A stretch of 64,000 nucleotides of DNA from Rehmannia glutinosa (GCA_016081115.2 JABTTQ020002611.1:481279-545278), one strand, 5' to 3'; counted from the first letter of the stretch, positions 11,142-23,167 are shown. The notes: a model not told the origin generated them from the letters alone. Translations and numbers: made by a program.

Positions 11142-11205
11142 TTAGCTTCATATTAAACTAGATTTCGAGAGCTTTCTAACAATATGTCATAAGCATATGT
11201 AACGA
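10850..11205. repeat. Inverted repeat with about 60-bp arms
   Basis: The arm at 10855-10915 (ATGCTTATGACATATGATTG, GGAAAGCTCTCGACATCTAG) is the reverse complement of 11144-11205 with a few mismatches; weaker similarity extends outward on both sides. The right arm starts three bases from the proposed Helitron 5' end, so the arm sequence lies both outside and inside that border. Confidence 0.55.
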
Positions 11206-11746
11206 CTTCGCATAAGAAAATTTTAATCATTTAAAATTCAAAACTATGTAAAAAATAAGAATTTATGTTTTTATAATTTTGATAGTTGATTATATAAAAA
11301 GGAAAAGAAAGAAAGATCATTTAAAAGTAAAAATATGAAAAGAAAATAATTTTAAAAGATTAGGTGTTTTGATGCTAAAAAATTGCACCTAAAAATATTA
11401 GGGTGCAAGACGGTGTAGAACGGTTGGAGATTTAGAAATCTCGAGCCCACAAGTTCGGAAATTCTAATAATCTCAGAACCAAACATTAGAAAAATTTCCG
11501 TCCAATTGTACCAAAAGTTTGGGTGGGTTCGGGATAGAGATCCGATTCTAATTGGACTAGTCGATATGGTTCGGTTTGGGACGGAAATTCAGAGATTAGT
11601 CAAAAATAAAACTTACAAATTTGAAAAAAAAAATGAATTCAACAAAAACCACCAAACCAATATATTTCAGTCTCTTTTTAGTGTAGTATCAAAATAAAAA
11701 CTAAAACCATAATAGGTAACACAATCCTAAATTCAAAACTTAATAA
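11142..11746. other. AT-rich spacer with GGTTCGGT motifs
   Basis: No coding potential recognised. 11500-11600 contains several GGTTCG/GGTTTGGG words, and a similar GGTTCGGTACC patch occurs at 12270. I cannot assign these to a known element. Confidence 0.3.
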
Positions 11747-14700
11747 TCTCTACAATACAATAATATTCTATTATTTGGGCAATTATCCTTCTATTGACTT
11801 AGAACTATTAGAATTAAATAATAATTTTGATAAATTAAAATAAAACAAAAAATCGTATTAATTTATAATCTCAATATCTCCCGCTTAACAACTTAACATA
11901 ATTAATAAAATTATATTTCTAATTTATCGATGTGGTAAAAAATTCAAAATAAGATTTTTTTATATTGTTATAATATGTTACTATTACTTGTTTAAAATAG
12001 GTTTCTCTTTTAATTGCAATTTACAAATTATATACTTAATTTTAATTTCAAATAATTTACTCTATTATTAATAAGCTTTTTAAAATTCATAATAGTTGCA
12101 AAAGATTATGATTTTTTTTATAAATATATTTTATATTCAATTTAATTTTAAATAATTTATAGTTTATTCAATATAAAAATATAAAATAAATAGAAATAAT
12201 ATATATGTCTTTATATAAAATCTTTAAAATCGGTTCTAGCTTTGGGTCATCTTTTTGAGTGGTTCGGTACCCATTCTTGGTATGGGTATTTGAAAAATCT
12301 CTTAACTCAGAAATATTTTTGGGACGATCCAGGTTGGGAGAAGTCAAAATATAATTTATGATTTTAAAATTCTCCCGCCATTATTAATATATAATTTTAA
12401 ATTTATTTTTTGATAGTTTTTTTAATAAGTTTGGAGTCTTTGGTTGGAGGAGAGGGGATATATTTCAAAGAAACTAAAAGATCTAGGGTTCGGACCTCGA
12501 TCAACACCTTTATAAAGGATGAACGATACCACTTGAGCTACAAGCTCGTCCTTTATTTTATTGATAGTTGTTAAAGAAATAATACATAAAACACAAGAGT
12601 TCTTTATCTTATTTTTATGCATATTTTGTTTTATTAGCCATATCAATAAAAGAAAAATATAAAATAAAAGGAATATGATTAACATGAAAAAGAAAAGGAG
12701 ATAATAAGAACCAAATCAAGTTTATTGCAGCAAAAAAAGCATTACGTTTTATATTGTAACTATACGTGTTAATATATAACTTTACATAATTTTTATATCT
12801 TACATTACTAGTTTTAGTTCTTATTGTTTTTTAATATATTATGGTTTCAATCTTTCATTTATTTTGTTTCCTATATATTGTGAGTTATCTTAAATCTATA
12901 TAATTAAAATTGTATTAAGCCTAAAGTCATATATGCTACAAAATAAAAAAATCTCCCTTAATATCTAACAATTTGACATTTGCAAAGAAACTAAATTAAC
13001 AAATACTAATATAAAATTCATAGAAAAATAAATTAAAATAATTACAACAAATTAAAGTAAAAACTAAGAATAAATAAAATTTAAATGGTTATACATGACA
13101 TTAATGAGTTGAGACTGTCAAAAATAATTGAGGTTTAAAGAATGTGTCTACCATAGCTAGAACTTCTAAAGAAAAATTAAATGGGTTATAATATGTATAG
13201 TTTGATATTTTCCGATAATTTTTGATTCATTTAAAAAGTATATCTTTAGGACTTATAAAGATTCAAGCACAAAAATAATAATTATTATAAGATTCAAAGC
13301 ATAAATTATTATTTTCTTTACAAAATAAAGTATTATGGAGAAAAAAAAAAACTAAACAAGAATCGAGAAGGAAAGCATGTGAAATTGATAATAAATAAAA
13401 AACTTATTTAATATGAAATTGTTTGTTATTTATGTACAAGTATAATATTTTAAATTACAAATTAATTGAGATACCAATATAATATTCAAAATACTATTTA
13501 TGTACTAACTTTCTTGTGTTAAACCGGATATAATTATAAAGTGGAATGAAATGACCCTATTTAGTGGCAAGTAATATGAGTTATCCTGGGCATAAGGAGG
13601 TGTACGAAGATAGTGAAGTGTTTTTTTTTTTTAAACTTTATATCTAAAACTTTGGCAACAATATTTTATTATAGATAAAGAGAATCAATCAAAAATATAA
13701 ATATAAATTAAAGTATTATACAAATTTTTCTCAAAAGTAGAGGCATTAAAATGGATTGATAATTATAATTCATAGTTTTAATATATTAAGATTACTTATA
13801 ATTCTCATAATTGTACGACTCAAAAAAAAATACAACTATATAAATTTTGATATAAACCAAAATAATCAAATGCAATTGCAAATATAATCTCTAATAGTAC
13901 AATGTATATTTGTAAAACTTTATGCAATTAAAAAAATTAAATTAGTTTTAGTTCATTATATATTTTTAAAAACTTTAGTTTTTGCAAAATAATTTTCAAA
14001 CATAAATGTTAATTAGTAATGTATTTAATTATGGAAGAATGACACGTGAAAATTGGTAACTTATTTTTTCTTTCATAAGACTATATTTAGTTTTGTTATT
14101 TATTATGTGAAGATGTTTTGTGCGTAATTGAATAGGGTTTCAAAATTGAGTTTTAAATTATTATTTTTTCATAGTATTATTTAATATCGACTCTCGATGA
14201 ATTTCGTTAATGTTTATTATTATTAAGATATTGGAAACAGGAGGATTGTAAACTTTAAGTTTAAGTGTTATCATAAAATATTGACTTTTGTTATTAGAAT
14301 TGAAATAATATATAAAAAGTGTTTTTTACATATAATTTTATATTGTGATTTTTGTTTTGTACATTTCTATAATCGAAAAACTAAGAGATAATAAAAGAAG
14401 TAAGCACATGTGTATTAGAATTTGAGTAAACTTTATTGATTTATTTTTTAATTAAATAACAATAATAAAAAAATAATGATATTATATTGGACCTTGTTAT
14501 AAAATTTATTTATTTAATTTTTTATTAAAGTGATAACTTGTGATTTATTAATCATTAGCTTATGAATTATAAGCTAAATTGATTGTATGATATGTAAAAT
14601 ATATCCAATGCTAAAAGAGTTCAAAAATCAATAAGAAAAAAGACTTTTCTAGACATCAAAATGAAAAAGAAAAACAAATTGACGAATATGATCTCAAGCT

Positions 14701-14953
14701 AATTATAAGAACTTATTTTTTTATACTAATTATCAAATTTTTAGGGATTGAGTTCTTTAAATAATTTCATACTATATCGATCTCTATTACCGTAACACAA
14801 AAATATATATAAAAATAATTTGAACATTGTTGATATTTATTTCTTTGTAAATCACTTTCTAATATTTTAGTATTAATTAATTAAATTATTAAATAATATA
14901 ATTACATCAATAAAGTCAAGTAGATTACGTGTGACACACGTGTTTCTTACTAG
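11747..14953 (+). mobile_element. Second Helitron-like element, start uncertain
   Basis: The plus-strand 3' end is CTAG at 14950-14953 followed by T. A perfect 7-bp hairpin (ACGTGTG-A-CACACGT, 14927-14941) lies eight bases upstream, the same layout as the minus-strand end at 10127. The proposed 5' end, A|TCTCTACAATACAATAATA at 11747, is only a resemblance; other starts are possible. The body is about 75-80% AT by eye with no gene. A SINE lies at 12470. Confidence 0.4.
12470..12552 (-). repeat. tRNA-derived SINE head
   Basis: On the minus strand a box A-like TAGCTCAAGTGGTATCG (12540-12524) is followed 25 bases later by a box B-like GAGGTCCGAACCCTAG (12498-12483). This is the pol III promoter layout of a tRNA-derived SINE. 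Acceptor-stem pairing and a clean tRNA fold are not apparent, so it is not called a tRNA gene. SINE ends and target duplication are not resolved. Confidence 0.4.
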
Positions 14954-15019
14954 TACCTCAAAAAAGAGGACACAAATGTTAAGAGAATGCTTACTATATC
15001 TTGACTAATTGTCGTATCC

Positions 15020-15648
15020 TTTACGGGCAAGTCGGTGGCGGTATATGTTTGCGCTTATTCTCTCCTTTTATTTTCCACTTAATTTATACAATTTTCAATA
15101 TATAATATGATCTGCGTTTTAAAGCGAGATCACCCAAGTCAATCGAGTTGACTAAAATTCTCTTCCCTAGAGGGAAATCTTTGAGCTAGTATTACGCCGG
15201 GGAAGTCTTCTAGTCTTCTCGCTCCCGAATCGCTAACCCCTTTGATTGGGAACTTACCCGTACACACGCGCAAACATTAGAGGCCCAGAGGTTGTCCCGG
15301 GAGGCCCGTCTCGACGCTGCAAGTTAGTACGGTGAACGAGAGAAAATAACGAAGAAACGAATAGTGTAAAAAATATGCGTAAGAGGATTATGAATTAATT
15401 ATGAGTTAATTTACAGATAATAGGAGGGACCTTTTTATAATCGGGAGATGGGTCCGTGGGCCATGTAGGAGAATTTGTTTATGGGCGACCCATGTAGGAG
15501 AGAAAACGACGCTTGGGCTAAACACAAACTCCTTTGGGCCCGTTTAACAATTAAGAGCCCATTGGGCAATTAATATTAAATAAACAAAATATAAAATGAA
15601 TTATAATTAATTGAATTATAAAATACCATTTTTGCCCCCAACATAAGT
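15020..15648 (-). repeat. Gypsy-like LTR candidate
   Basis: Read on the minus strand it begins TGTTGGGGGCAAAAATGG at 15648 and has a TATA-like GATTATAAAAAGG near 15440. It then runs through a GC-richer part to about 15020. Internal-type sequence lies to its right. Orientation is uncertain: read on plus it would end CCCCCAACA and be followed by TAAGTCCTCCGGCTTGGTGCC, a possible leader. No paired LTR was found in the window. Confidence 0.35.
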
Positions 15649-16304
15649 CCTCCGGCTTGGTGCCGCGGAGGGATGGAGCAAAGACGTCGGGGAGCTATCG
15701 GTGATGTATCCGGCTTGTCCTGGTTGCGCCTCTTGTCTCCGTCGGAGGGTCTTTGAATGTTGTTGCACGCGGACGCTTGAGAGGAGAGCCTTTGACCATG
15801 TCTTCCAAAAGTAAATTCTCTCTCTCTACCTCTGAACTTTTGAAATTTTTGCTTTATAGAAGACTTAAGAAAATTTCTTACAAGTGAGAGGTGAGGAGAG
15901 ACTTGAGGTGAGACTTGAGTTGAGAGTTGATGGAGAGGTGGAGTGCATCGCGCGGAGAAGGAGATGAAGGCCGTATAGGACACCCCGGGGAGGCCTCCCC
16001 GGAGTGGGCAAAGGCACCCCCTTGGCGCCCTCTCCGGGCGGCCACAAGTGCGCCGGGCACCCTCCCTAGTGGAGGAGGTGTGCCAGGGCAGGGCATCCCG
16101 AGCCCCTAGTCCATTTTTCTTCCCATTTTTCCCCATCTTCTCCCGAGTTTCCATATGTTTCGAGCCATGTCCCGAATTCTGGTACTTCTTCGATTCCACT
16201 TGGAGGCCGAGGTGTTACGGGAGATCTGTTTCTAGTTCGGGTACTCCATGTCCACGCTTCTCCACATAATTTGATATTTCTCCCTAGCTCCCGGACTTGT
16301 ATTT
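15649..16304. other. GC-rich leader-like region with an 18-bp perfect palindrome
   Basis: The stretch is notably GC-rich for this window and contains CT-rich runs (15815-15835). At 15985-16002 lies the perfect palindrome CCGGGGAGGCCTCCCCGG. Open frames exist on both strands here, including one of about 200 codons on the minus strand, but their composition (Gly/Pro/Ser/Arg-rich) and lack of motifs suggest they follow from GC content. Probably the untranslated leader of a gypsy element. Confidence 0.35.
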
Positions 16305-17030
16305 TAATGGTGATGGGAGGTAGAACTGAGCCGTATTCAAGCTCAAGTGATGATTCTTCCGAGGCGAAGTCCGGAGGAGATAGTCCTAAAGAGGTTCACC
16401 CCACCAAGCATCAACATAGGCCTCTCCCGGAGTCGAGCAATTATCCGGGGGAGTTGGCCACTGAGTGACTTCCACCTATCTTCGTAGCTACGTGAGCGGT
16501 GGAGCTTTCTTTGGCTTTTGTAATGTTGGCCGGGCCTAGGTAATGAGCTAATTTATTCCCCAAGGGCTTCATTATGGTATACTTTTACGCCTTCTTAGTC
16601 GGCTTTGTTCTTCCTCCAAACAATTTTTTCATCTCGATCTTTAGGTTGGTGGGAGCATGTGTTGGTCGAGATGATTCCCCAAGCCTACGCGTTTATACGA
16701 GGATATCAGCATGTTATGTGGCATTTGGGCTTGATTCCGTCCGTAGACGGGTTTCATTCCTTGTTCTCGCGCCTGGAAGTCTCTCGGGTGACACCTTCTT
16801 CCACATCTTCCCACGTCCTCGGTGCAAGTTCCCATATGGATTCCCTTCTCCTGGTGGGTTGTGGAAGGAGGATTTCTTTTATGTGAGGGATAACGGTTGG
16901 GAGCTTTCTCACGAGTGGGTTTCAGAGGTTAAGGTTGCCCGAGGCTCTCCCGCTCCCGAGAAGGAGATAGCGAGAAGCTTATAGGTCTTGGGACTTGTTG
17001 AAAAATCTTCGAATGTTAGGGAGTTCTTGG
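16305..17030 (+). pseudogene. Gypsy-type gag-like protein remnant (plant 'putative gypsy type transposon' domain)
   Basis: It starts with an acidic, Ser-rich stretch (YSSSSDDSSEAKSGGDSPKE, about 16330-16390). It continues in shifting frames through PQAYAFIRGYQHVMWHLG and PSVDGFHSLFSRLEVSR, to DTFFHIFPRPRCKFPYG and LWKEDFFYVRDNGWELSHEW (16860-16920). The pattern of a hydrophobic helix, a 'GxxPSVxxFxxLF' stretch and an aromatic 'W+..FF.V' stretch resembles the plant gypsy-associated domain usually filed as PF04195. That match is from memory. At least two frame shifts. It stops where the A4 LTR begins. Confidence 0.45.
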
Positions 17031-17050
17031 GTATCGACTTGCTTTTTACT

Positions 17051-18511
17051 CGTAGGTTCCAAGGGGTGATAATATAAAGTCTAGGCGAAGGGATTGAATA
17101 GACTTTACCAAATTTTTGATTTTAGACCTTTTAAATCGAGTTTAGTCCACGACGTATAGCTTAGTTTGACCTTAACGGTAGAGTTAGTCACTCAACACAC
17201 TTGACCGAGTGTTGATAAGATAACTGGTGATTGATTAACCTTTTATAAAACAAAGATACTTGATTTTTCAAAGTGGAAGACTTTCACCCTTTGATTAAAA
17301 TATGTTTTCAACACTTGTTTTTAAGTTTAGTTATTATTAGTTGACTTAGCAAATATAACAAACATCAAATAAGATGTGTAAGAAATGAGGTGCTAAATAT
17401 AAAAGACAGAAGAATTTTTGTAGTGATTTGATGATAGGGTAATTCCTCTAATCTACTCTTCTCCAACCCTTGGAGGTAATCCACTAAGTAACGTTAACTT
17501 TGTTATAAAGGATGACGATCGAGATAGCATTGATCACACAACCGGATTCTCATGGGATTCGACTTCTTTACAAGACGGTTATCCGCTACTTGACTCCTTG
17601 AGACTTTTGGATTTGATCACGTAGCCCTCCAACAAGTCCAAAGCTTTTGGTTCGATTGGAACCTCACTACACTTCCTTAAACCTTGGATGTGTAGACCCT
17701 TTGCCTTTAAACAAGATTTCCTCTTCAACAGTTTGAAGTTGTCTTTCCTTCATTAAGTGTGTTGAATCGATTTCCTTTGAGTTTTTAGTTGAAGCCTAAA
17801 AACTCGAAGGATGCATTTTTCAAACTAAGAGATAGATCCATTTTTCAAACTACACTTTAGTTTGAAGTTTTCTTCCCTTCACTAAGAGATAGATGCATTT
17901 TTCAAAATAAGAGATAGTTATTAGTTTGAAGTTGTCTTTCCTTCATTAAGAGATTGATGCATTTTTCAAACTATACTTTGTGGTCATTGGCTTGTCTTGT
18001 CTTGCAACATTTGATGTAGTTTGATTCGTATTAATGCTTTGCGGCTTTACTTCGAATTTCGCAGGTTTGCGGGAGCATCCCATTGGTTTCTTGCTTTTGT
18101 ACTCTTTAGCAAAACAACTTTATTGTCTCTGTGTCCGACATGTTTCTACATTGAAGAAACAATTGACTTTGCTCAACAATGGATATCTTGACTTTCTTGA
18201 GTCCATTTTGCCGCTTAACCCTTAGACATTCATCTCCACTTACCTATGAGTGGCTCTTTCGATCACCGCTAATCGAGACAACTTTTTCTCGGTACTTGAT
18301 CGATACTTGCCGCACTAGTCAAAGCATACACACAAATGTAGTCTTCACTTTAATCTTCAGTCATTTTTGCAATCTTCAACTTGGCTATTTCGACTTAGCT
18401 AATAGAACCCCATCTATTACATAGTTGACTTTACAACAAAATGAGGGTGCCAACTTCCTAATCTAAGTTTTACATGTTATCATAAAAATTTATTACATAA
18501 ATTTCCCAACA
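17051..18511 (-). repeat. 3' LTR of minus-strand family-A element A4
   Basis: On the minus strand it begins TGTTGGGAAATTTATGTAAT at 18511. It ends near 17051 with the family-A tail (ACCCCTTGGAACCTAC-type), about 1,461 bp. It is a diverged relative of the A1/A2/A3 LTRs: the GGTAAAGTCTATTCAA and CAAAATGAGGGTGCC blocks are recognisable. A PPT and ORF3 lie at higher coordinates, which fixes it as the 3' LTR. The terminal CA appears mutated to CG. Confidence 0.65.
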
Positions 18512-18530
18512 ATTTCTCCCTTTTGATGAT
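18512..18530 (-). other. Polypurine tract of A4
   Basis: The minus strand reads CATCATCAAAAGGGAGAAAT directly before the LTR start, as in A1 and A2. Confidence 0.65.
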
Positions 18531-18559
18531 GGCAAAACTTAAATAAAATAAAAAAGTAA

Positions 18560-20610
18560 ATAGTACATAAAGAAGAATGATTGTATGAGTATGTCATTTT
18601 ATTGAACATATTATTCTTGCACTTTACAATGTTTTCATTTGAACATATCATTCTTGCACTTTACAATGTTTTTAAAATGTACAATGAAAAATTACAAAAT
18701 ACTTACAAATTTTTCGTGGATTTACAACAAAATAAAAATACAACAGGAAGGTGTCTCGCAACATTCTTCACCGCCTCATGCTATTTCCTTCTTTTCTCTT
18801 CATCCTCTCTTTTTCTGTCTTCTTCTTGTCTCTTCCTCTTCTTCTCATATTCCTCTCTTCTTCTCATAGGCTCTCCTTGCAGCCTTCATCCTTTCTTCTT
18901 CTCTCTTCCCATTCTTGGTCATGCCTTATATTTTCCGACTCTTGACGCTTAGTCGCTATGCATTTCTTCTCCGCAACTTCTCTGTTTTTCAAGTTCCTTA
19001 GTCTAGCCCAAGAAAGGTGTCTTTCTTCCCGGTGATTGATATATGTAACGTTCTTAGGCCTACTTGGTGGAGTACCTCCGCCTCTTCCACCACTTCTTCC
19101 TCTTCCTCTCCCGCAGTCACCTCCTCCCCTTGGGTGTACTATCTTGGTTGAGCCTTTGAAGTCGCATTGACCGCTTCCTTGAGTCTGTTGCTTCTTGGCT
19201 ATTTGAAAAATATGTAGGCCCTTTTCCCAAAGATGGATACCATGCTTCCTTGAGAGTCATTCCTTCAAAAATCCTTCCGACTTGAGAATTTGAAACTCCT
19301 TAAGTGATCTTGGCTCACACCGTGCATCTAGAGGGGGTGCGTCTAGGAGCATTACTACTAGAGTGTCATGTAGTAGTCTTGTTGGGGGACCCTAGTGCTT
19401 GGATTCTAAATCTTTAATGCGACCATGCGCTTCCGGTTGACTTCGCGAGTTTAGCTTCCATTGCGCTTTAGTCTTCGAAATGCTATGTCATCTTTCTCAT
19501 CGGTGACAACTCTTTTGGCAACTAGGAATAGAGAGAGTGGTCAATGAGCAAATTTGGGACTTATCCAATACAATTTTCAGGAGCCTTCTTAGAGGGTCCT
19601 TCTTTCTTACTTCCACTACCTTCCCCTTTCCTTTCATCTTCCCCTTTTTGGCATCATTGCTAATGAGAGATTTGAGGAGTGCTTGAGAATGCGATCCAGT
19701 TTGTCATGGGTTCCGAGTGAGTTGGTTGATGTTCCGATCTAACAACCTTAATTTCTCGCACTCATTATCATTATCTCTACTCACGTGAATGCTTTCAGAT
19801 ATTTTGAAGGTCTTGCTTGTGTTGAGCCTTCAACAACTCCATGTCGATCTTGTGCATTTTGTCCATTTTGAACATGTGGTCTCATTGTCTTCTCATAAAC
19901 CGAGCCTGCTCGCCGCTCCAAATCACCAATTTAGCGAAGAGTGATTTGCAATAGCTCACTTGTTCTCTCCTTAGAGACTTCATTTACCTAGTCCATTCGC
20001 GAGTTTGGAGTCGCTACTCGGATGTCTTCTAAAATCATGGCATCTAGTTGTCCGATCGTTGATTGAGTGCATCCAAGACTCTCTCCATCGCTTCTATCTC
20101 GTAACACATAGCCTTGAAGGCCTTTTCAAGATCTGTTGCCTCGTTGGTTTTCTTATGGCAATATAGTGTCGAAATCAAATCCAAATGGCACAACCTTTAA
20201 ATCATCATAAAATGAACTCTGTTGTATCTTTGTTGGTAGTGTAATTTGCTCGTTCTTGATGGACTCTATTTCAGTGGAACCTCCTCAACAAACTATAAAA
20301 TAACCCAAAAATAGGTCACTAGGGACTTTAGGAACATCTCTCGCTCCTCTTTCGGGAGCCTTTCCTTTGTTCCCGACTTTCTTGACTCTTTGTGCCTCAA
20401 CTGTGGAGATTCATTGGCGTCCACAATTTGTGTTAGAATGTGAAGTCGGGCCGAGCCTCGGTGTCTCGACAACCGTTGGTTTTAGTAGGTAATTCCTTTT
20501 GAGTATTCTTGGCCTTAGCCGCCTTAGCATCATCATGGGATGGTTAATGGCATCATTGGGGTTGGCCATCAACCAATGTGAAAATTTAGACTTGGTGATG
20601 TGAATCCGAA
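18560..20610 (-). pseudogene. A4 ORF3, C-terminal part
   Basis: Read on the minus strand: a segment matching A2 ORF3 near 35390 (FKAMCYEIEAMERVLDALNQ, about 20130), then a Gly/Arg-rich box (GRGRGRSGGRGGGTPP, about 19130-19060), then RPKNVTYINHREERHLSWAR. A charged coiled coil follows (EEKKCIATKRQESENIR, KERMKRKE-type, 18980-18750). The order is the same as in A1 and A2. Many stops and frame shifts. No membrane segment or signal peptide is visible, which argues against an envelope glycoprotein. Confidence 0.55.
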
Positions 20611-20639
20611 TTTGAGGATCCAGGCATCACCAAATCAAG

Positions 20640-21214
20640 TTGAAGACTATGTAATTGAGTTCTTGAGTTCTTGTATTTGTTTATCATAGATTAGGTGTTG
20701 ATTTTCGTTGTTTTGAGTCACTGAGGGGCCACGTTGATGTTAGAGGCCAAGTATATTGAGTCAGAGTCATGTTATGCGTTCAAATACGTCCAATTGCGTC
20801 AACAGTTTTCAGCGGTGGATTTAGTATTTTGGCCATAACGTTCTCCAAACAATTGATATTGAGCTGATTTAAGATCTTTGTGGAAAGATAAGATAAAGGG
20901 CGACAATGTTCATGAAGACCCCGGGAGCTCAATCGGACTCAAACGGACGAAACAGTCCAACACGGCCTGGCCGTGCACACAAACACTGATCGTGCTCAAC
21001 AACATGGCCTCGACCGTGTCCCACGACACAATTGTCTTTGGCAGTGTGGTTTTGGTGCCGAGGCCGTGTTCAAGAACACGATCGCGCTTGGATCGCATTT
21101 TTATAAGTCCATTCAGTTTTTGTTTCCTTTTTCGATTTTTAAGTTGTTTTCTAGTTTGTTTAGGGTTTGTTTTGAGTCGCTTATTGTTCACTTGGTTTTA
21201 TACCATTGATTTGG
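20640..21214 (+). repeat. Gypsy-type LTR segment, copy 1
   Basis: Diverged direct repeat of the start of the next feature: GAGTCACTGAGG..GTTGATGTTAGAGGCC, TATTTTGGCCATAACG, AAATTGATATTGAG-type and GGAAAGATAAGA words occur in the same order. It also carries an array of CACGGCC/GGCCGTG palindromes (20955-21080). It is either a truncated LTR next to another LTR or an internal duplication of U3. Confidence 0.45.
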
Positions 21215-22715
21215 GCTTCCGATACTAGAGTTTTGTGTTGTTTTTGAGTATTTTGAGTCGTTTTTGTTATATCTCATAGGTTAGGCATTAATTTCCATTG
21301 TTTCGAGTCATTTGAGGAGTCAAGCTATGTTGAGAGCCAATTATATTGAGTTTATAGTCATATTAATGAATCGTGTATCAAAAGAAGTATAAACGATCAA
21401 ACAACGAGAGATTGATTTGAAGAAACGTCCAAATGCGTCGAAATTTTCATCATTGGCATGGTTTTGTATTTTGGCCATAACACTCTCTACAAAATTGATA
21501 TTGAGGTGATTCAAGTGGCTACGGAAAGATAAGAGATAAAGCTACAACTTTGATGAAGGGCTCAAAACCAAATTTGGACATTTGGTGGGCGAAACAAGCG
21601 GCGGGGCTGCAGTCATCGTCCATTGGCATGCGTTGCGGCCCAAGACAGGCAAAACACTCCAAATTTCACGGGCTGCAGCCGCCCGGGCGGCATTTTTTTG
21701 GAAATTGCTGGGCGTCGTAGCGCCGGAGGCGGAAAAACCTATGTTCACCTACCCCTTTCTTGGACTTTTGGGGTCTACTATAAATACTAGCCTTGGGGCT
21801 TGAAATAGGGGATCTTGGGACCCTTGGGAAGACAAGAAAACAGACTACAAGACAAGGAAGAAGGCTTGGGACATCTTGGGAAGAATTTGGAGAAGAAGAT
21901 TGGAGGCTTCTATCATCTAGAAATAGAGAAGATCCCTCAACTCTTGTTCTTATTTTGTTGTTTTATTCATATCTTGTAAGATGTATTGTTGTATTCTTAT
22001 GGATTCATTTCTTTAATCATGAGCTAAACTCTATAATTCTAGAGGATTGATGTAATCTATGTTTGAACTTATGTTTTGAGATTGTGGTTTGTCAATCTAG
22101 ATCTATCAATTTATTTGTGCTATTTGGATCTATTGCTTCTAAATTACTTGATCAATAATTTAGATTGTTTGGTGTATTTGATTTGACACTTGAGAGAGGT
22201 AATTGAATACATGACCTTGGAATAGCATAACCTAGGATTTCATAGAATTGAGAGATTTGTGAATCCTTTGAAGTCATTTATCAAGATTCATAGCTTTTAT
22301 TGAGATTTTGATTGGTGATTTTTATAGTGATATTGATTTCCCAATTGAATCTAAAATCATTGGCACTTGAGAAAGAGAATGATTATTGTAGAAATCTTGA
22401 CTTATAAATCATAATTGATGATTGAAAAACCATATTGACAACATAAGGGATAACTAGATTCATCATACCTCTAGAATTCATTTAATCATTTGGATAAACT
22501 CATTGATATTTTCATAGTCTTAATTTATTTTTAGTATTTTTAGTATAATTAACTCCATCAATTATTGAATTTCTAAATAAAGTTAGACTACTATAATATA
22601 GTACTTAGCGATAATTTGATAATTATTCCTGTGGATTCGACAACCTTACTTCTCTATATTAAAACTTGACATCGTAGACTTGCGGTTAGAATAATCTCTA
22701 ACACTTATATAAGGT
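21215..22715 (+). repeat. Gypsy-type LTR, probably solo, inserted in A4
   Basis: The U3-like part repeats 20640-21214. A TATA box (CTACTATAAATACTAGCC) lies at 21779-21786. The 3' part has GTGGATTCGACAACC and GTAGACTTGCGG (about 22630-22690), words typical near the ends of Athila/Tat-class LTRs. No gag or PBS follows: from 22716 on, A4 ORF3 resumes on the minus strand. Exact borders and target duplication were not resolved. Confidence 0.45.
21779..21786 (+). promoter_or_regulatory. TATA box of the gypsy-type LTR
   Basis: TATAAATA in GGGTCTACTATAAATACTAG, placed between the U3-like half and the AT-rich 3' half, as expected for the LTR promoter. Confidence 0.45.
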
Positions 22716-23167
22716 AAACACTTGTTTATTTTTCGGAAGAACTTGATATTGAATATTGAATTGAGATTTTCTCTTCAACCCTTTGGGTTTTTCCAAAAGC
22801 TTCAAGATTATTCATCTTGTTGTGAATTCGACTTATCAAACAAACTCCCATACCGAGGTTCTTGCTTTGCTAAGCAATGGGTCGAGGTTTCAACATCTTT
22901 AACCGAACTAGTGAAGATTAACAACATATTGTTGATTGGGTTGTATGCACGTCGTTGCTACGATTCACATCACTTGGTAGCTTCCTCACTTGCATTTTCA
23001 TCTTAGCTTCTAGTTCCTCGATAGCCGGGTCCTCTTCAACTTTTTCTTTTGGGGTGGACTCAACCGTTGTCGATGTCAATAAATTCCACCGAGTTCCTCC
23101 ATTTTCGGGGACTCGATGCGTAAACCGGCAACTTCATTTTTTCCAAAACACCACCCATGGAAGTCTG
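22716..23167 (-). pseudogene. A4 ORF3, internal fragment
   Basis: Minus-strand sequence between the B insertion and the solo LTR. It contains acidic stretches such as KEKVEEDPAIEELEAKMKMQ (about 23060-23000), in keeping with the acidic middle of ORF3. It continues the frame from 43655-44538 once B is removed: EGPGGSD at 43670 joins the segment ending at 23167. Assigned by position and composition more than by motif. Confidence 0.4.

Noticed and set aside
11500..12330. GGTTCGG-rich stretches as a possible repeat family or protein remnant
   Set aside because: Too short and degenerate to define a unit or a frame; left unassigned.
12470..12552. Possible tRNA gene (box A and box B in order)
   Set aside because: No acceptor-stem pairing or good anticodon arm, and box B is off consensus. 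A SINE head is the simpler reading.
15576..16199. Longest open frame in the window (about 200 codons, minus strand)
   Set aside because: It spans a GC-rich leader and an LTR end, changes composition halfway, overlaps open frames on the other strand and has no recognisable domain. Judged a composition effect.
18581..18952. Ser/Leu/Phe-rich plus-strand frames (about 120 codons)
   Set aside because: Antisense of the charged coiled coil of A4 ORF3.
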